DNA of 64,000 nt from Taenia hydatigena (Eukaryota; Platyhelminthes; Cestoda; Cyclophyllidea; Taeniidae): positions 21,036,509 through 21,100,508 of the forward strand of contig JADWOT020000003.1 in the NCBI GenBank assembly GCA_036345935.2. The letters are read 5' to 3'. Positions 59,401 through 64,000 of the stretch are shown here, one piece after another (position 1 is the stretch's first letter; every line of letters begins with the position of its first letter). A model generated the notes under the pieces. That model saw only the letters and a program-made list of their open reading frames with translations. It searched no databases and was not told the DNA's origin. Made by a program: the position numbers and the translations under genes.

Positions 59401-62400
59401 GTCAGCATCGCACAAATGTTACGAACTTCTACTCAACAAAGCTGCAAATTATGTGGCCACTGCACAATATAAATTTAAAATTCCTTCATTTTCCTTCTCC
59501 CCACTTCTTTGAGTCCACAGATCCTCACGTTAGAACCCGAATTTTAGTTTTAAATCCGGCAATATGAATGTTGCAGCATTCGGTGCGTTTCCTGCCGAAA
59601 AATAAAATTCAAGCAAAGGAAAGAACTATCAATTTTACGGTATTCTATTTAGGTATTGCACTCACTAGTCCGGCTTTCTGAGTAAACTTAAATTATCAGA
59701 TGTGCTCCTACTCTTAATGGTTCAAGTCACTCGAAAAAAGTATGAGCAAAATTTGTGTGGCTTAAGGTCAGTCAGCTATAGTTTCTAACTATTCATTATC
59801 TTATCATAGTGTCAACTTTGTAATCCCATTCGAGCAACTTGACTATTTTAGAGTTTTCCATTGATGTGGTAAGGGTGTCTGGAATAAATACAAAAAAATC
59901 AGATTATTCACTCTCACATTCCACTTTGATCATTCTTGGTGCCTTTGGCTACGACAAGCGTTTAAAGCTATTAACGCATGCCAGAGTTGTTTAGGTGTCA
60001 GATTTGCGTCTAAAGTTTGCCTGAATATTCCTGGCATAATAAAAATCATCACGTCTGCTTGAAACTTTACCGTAAGAAGCGAGTTTACTTGAAGTAGGAC
60101 TTTCTGGGTTCTGCGCTGAGCTATGCATTCGCTTCAAATTGTAAAAACTAGTAAATCTATTTCAGATTTAACGGAATAAGTAATCATCATGCAAAGGAAA
60201 TAATCACATTTTTGCCATACTTCTCAAGCAGCTTTTGTTAATGCTGGCGTACAGACAAGTGCGCAGTCATTAGCGATTCCGAATACTTGATGAAGACATT
60301 GCCTTCATCTAGCCCATCATTTACCACGCTTACTCATCTTGTTTAACAATATTTTATCTAAGGATGAATTGCAGTGATCTGGCTCTTTCCTAAGGATAGA
60401 GGAAGTTGCGATGCTAGGGCAGAAAGTGATTGCCGAAGCATAGAAGGGGTGAAAGGGCTGCTAGCATGGCTAGGAGCCACGCCGCCAGCGGAGGTCCAAA
60501 GGCGGATGCTTGAAGCGACGATGAAACAAAAACGAAGAGCTAGACTAATAATTTATTGCGCTATAGTATCACTTGCAAGTAAACACATACGATTTAATTT
60601 GTGTCGTCTAATCTCATAAATGTCTTCCAAAGGCGTTTCGTTTCTGTCAAGCTACACTTTGCTTAAAGGAACAGGCAGTCCATGTGGCTACCAGACTTGG
60701 AAACTTTGTATCTCATTAGGCTGTGCAGCGCATACCTACAGTTCTAGAATTTCCAGCCACAACCCTACTTCTTATAAGCCAATAAATAGCCTACTTGTAT
60801 GTTTGAAGCTATTCTACTTCAGTCTTGAATAAAGTGTACAAAACAGCTCTTGTTAAAATATCCACTTTTCATAAGACACTAAGCACCTGTGCCGCAATGA
60901 AAGAACATCATAAATCTCTTTCCAGTTGCTCTCTCAAAAGTTTCTTTTGAGATCTTTTAAGTCTTTAGTCGTAAAAGGAACGGGTGCATCACCAAAGTCA
61001 GCACTAAACCTCCGTTGGCTAAGCTGTGCCTAGGAAGGGTGTGACTATGGTCATACCCCTGTGGGCTTAGTCATGAAAGCGTGCAATCACATTGCAAAAT
61101 AAAGCCGCTGTCGACATGCATCGCAATAAATCATTTTTTCTTGCCTGCAAATAATAACAGCCTACTTAAAGTTTATAGCCTACATAATTCACAATCTATT
61201 TGAAACTGATCCATTTGACTGAGATGCCACAATTTTTTTAATTCTTTAGCATGTGATCCTCAACTATTCCCTTTTGGCTAAAAAGGAAACAGAAAGGTGT
61301 ATGTTCACCTCCTCTGAACTGCAGATTTGAGAGTTCTAGCTCAACTTAGTCGGCTGTTGAAAAGACATGTAGCCTCTGGCGGGCAAATTCATAGCCACTT
61401 ACAATAAATCATCTCTGCAGTGTAGCGATTTTCGCCCAAAAGGTAGAGTAAACGATGCCTTGCCTTACCCTGCCTCACTGCATCTGGTTTCTCCATCTGC
61501 AGGTGTGTCCTCCTCCCTTCCTTCTCCTCACCTGTCTACTAATGGTTTTCGAGTTTACCGGATACCTATTGTGAGGCGATGCTATCATACTTCCCTGTTT
61601 CGAAAGACTTGCTCTGCAGTAGTAGACCAAATAGTAATTTTATTAAACGCAACAGCCCAGTTTTAAATTTTAAGCTTATTTGCTGTCTTACCATGTCATC
61701 AGAAACATAGTGATGGTTAAAATTGAAAGTGAGGTCAAAGTACAAGCATAAGAATGCTGCTTTCTGCCGCTTTTGCAGGCGCTGGTTGCAATTACGGATG
61801 AGAAGGCAGTATGGAGAGGGATTTACTGTGGGAGTAAATAAAGAACTGTGTAATCCGTTAACGACCAATGCAAATTAAACAAATATAAAATTGCATTTCT
61901 AAATAACATTCGTCGTGAATTTTTTCTGCTTTTGACTCGCATTCATACCTAGGGAACATAAGGCACTCCAAATGTCAGTGAACTCGCTTGGTGCCCGATG
62001 TCTACATGGAAACGGAGATAAATGTTGGATAAACCGGGCGATTTAAGAAAAGCCGAATGTCTTAGCCTAACCGAATTAGGAAATTACCTTATTATGTTTC
62101 TAATTCTCACAAAACTACAAGTCATTGTTTTCGATGAGACTTTAAAACCAATTTCTCAAAGGACACCAGTAAAAATCTCGCTTTCGGTCTATTAAAACGT
62201 GATTTAGCAATGTAATTGCAAAAAAATATTCCAAAACTTGGGCGTTTAGTGATATTCCATCGAGTGTTTGTTTGCTTTTAAAGACTGATGCTTAAATTTC
62301 TACTTCCACCTCCGAGCTCAGCATGCCTACACACTTTGCCATTCCAGAACCTCTTTCCGAATGAAGATTTCTTTCCAGAATCAAGTCAGGGTGATTTCAT

Positions 62401-64000
62401 GTGCACTCTTGCACTTGAAAGACAACTTTTAATTAAGGCGGAAAGTTATAGACCGCACATGGTTGGCAGACGGATCACCAGTCAAATTGACTAGTGTGAA
62501 ATCGCAGCGGTACCCTTTTACTGCATTCATTTTCGTGCTTCGCTAAAATCTCTTTAAAAGCTTTATAACTGTGCACCTATGCGCCCTAAAGCATTCTTAA
62601 AATGTATTGCTTTTACCCAAATATGAATAGTTTATCCCGACAGCATCGTCCATTATTCTTTGTGTGATTCTGAAAAAGGTGCCAAATTGGGATTTGTGAC
62701 AATGGCAACCGTATAAAATTTGTATTTACTATGGCGACAAACCGTCGATGCTATCCAGACTGGAACCTATAGCCTAACAAGGTTTCATGATCAAAATGTA
62801 TCAACACTTTGTTTACGCTCTGAGGAACGTTTTTTTAGTAAAACATAAAGATGGCAACATTAAAAGTGTAATCCTTTATAAAGCGTGATTTAACTGTTTT
62901 GAAGGTGGACATACATGGCAAACGCATGCTTAAATGAATGAATGAAGTTTTGACCCAATTCACAAAGACAAAGCCTTGTGTACTGCATCTACCAAGGAAT
63001 ATACAAAATTTTCAACACAACTGGATGACGGATAAGCACCTCGATGCCTTCGCTTTGTCCAAACAGGAAGTGGACAAATTGTGAAGCCTATGCTTCTTTA
63101 GTGGCAAGTAGAAACGAAGTACAACATCATCATCACAGCCATTTGGCATAGTTATTTAGATGAAAAATGGAAATTGTGGATGTTTTTCGCAAACCGCGAA
63201 AACTGAAATTTTGTCTGCCAATTCTTCTGACGTGGCTATTATCACGCTTACATTTGCATAGCCTTAGGTAAATTGAAAATCTCGCATATCGTCGGTCACT
63301 CATTTCTATCCAGTAAAATTTGCAACATCGGTTATTACCTCCAAAGAACTAATTGTTATGTTTGTAATTGGGAGCTGTGGCAGAGGAGGCCCATGCCAGC
63401 GGAGGGATTGCCTTAGGCACTGCCAAAATGTAAGCAAATTAATTATTCTTTTGGCCAGTCGCAAAATTGCTTTTCAGGAGGCTCATTGGGCTACTCTGAA
63501 GAGTTTTTGATCGTATTAGTACAAAAGCTTTGAGGAAGAGGCGACAGAAGTAACGGGAACAAACATTTGCGATCGCTATCATTTCCACAACAGTGAAACA
63601 ATCCAATAAAATAACTTTTGCGCGAAAGCGTTTGAGCGACATCTTTTTAATGCAGATACTCTTGTGTCCAACATCCAGACGTTCTTTTCGTAAGAATATG
63701 TTTTGTTGGATATGTTTCACAGTTGGTTTATCAAGTGCGTAATCATCGTCTTCAAAAAATGCCATTTTAGCGCCCAGTGAGTGCATTACTTGGAAATGGC
63801 AACCACGGCCGCAATGCATCATGATCATATTATAACCTACACTCCAAAGGAGCAGAACTGCGTGCTCCGTTCAAGGACTTTACTGACTACGTATACCCAA
63901 TGAAAATTCCACGGCAGGTTTAAAAACTCAATATCCATGTAGAGGACTTAAACAGGATTTATGACGAAAAAATCCGTCCCTTGATTACTAATTTTCCTGA
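56416..64000. other. Gene-free stretch to the window end
   Basis: No gene supported. Points noted: a GC-rich patch at 60400-60545 with an 81-codon plus-strand frame, a 129-codon minus-strand frame at 63439-63828, and a GC-rich bit at 63370-63425. None shows a known motif or a linked exon chain. Confidence 0.45.

Noticed and set aside
63370..63425. Possible TRIM LTR fragment (shares CCATGCCAGCGG-like string)
   Set aside because: The match is short and not followed by other LTR blocks in order.

Overview
The window reads as nuclear DNA of a flatworm, most probably a tapeworm (cestode). Genes are sparse and split into short exons with GT-AG introns. Some introns are very small (37, 41 and 42 nt), as is typical of parasitic flatworms. 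The background is AT-rich, with non-coding repeats and LTR-type miniature retroelements. No bacterial operons, ribosomal RNA or convincing tRNA genes were seen. The cestode assignment is an inference from architecture, not from a species-specific marker.

Five gene models are supported, four of them on the minus strand. (1) 9690-15294 (-): a two-exon class A (rhodopsin-type) peptide GPCR of 339 aa with a 4.6 kb intron. (2) 38775-39592 (-): MYCBP (AMY-1), whose 5' end is unresolved and which carries two minimal introns. (3) 40417-46865 (-): NELF-C/D (TH1), ten coding exons with consistent phases, 629 aa. (4) 48821-53897 (-): a MYT1/ST18-type transcription factor with two adjacent CCHHC zinc fingers and a PIDLS (CtBP-type) motif, in four exons. 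(5) 56094-56415 (+): a small, probably secreted basic glycine-rich protein that only becomes visible when a 37-nt intron is removed.

Repeats fall into two families. R1 is a non-coding element of about 1.2 kb present as three copies (7433-8206, 16576-17772, 19741-20315). The last two form an inverted repeat with apparently identical arms over about 570 bp. The second family is a TRIM-like LTR element (22855-23601) with LTR ends TGTAG...CTACA, a 15-nt polypurine tract and a candidate primer-binding site. Derived solo LTRs lie at 47120-47285 and 50476-50648, each with a 5-bp target-site duplication, and degenerate copies lie at 27031-27221 and 47494-47684.

The most interesting points are the head-to-tail NELF-C/D-MYCBP pair, whose transcribed parts are only a few hundred bases apart; the intron-hidden secreted protein; the GPCR with altered hallmark motifs; and the near-identical inverted R1 pair. 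Large parts (1-7.4 kb, 24-36 kb, 57-64 kb) hold no gene that can be supported from sequence alone.
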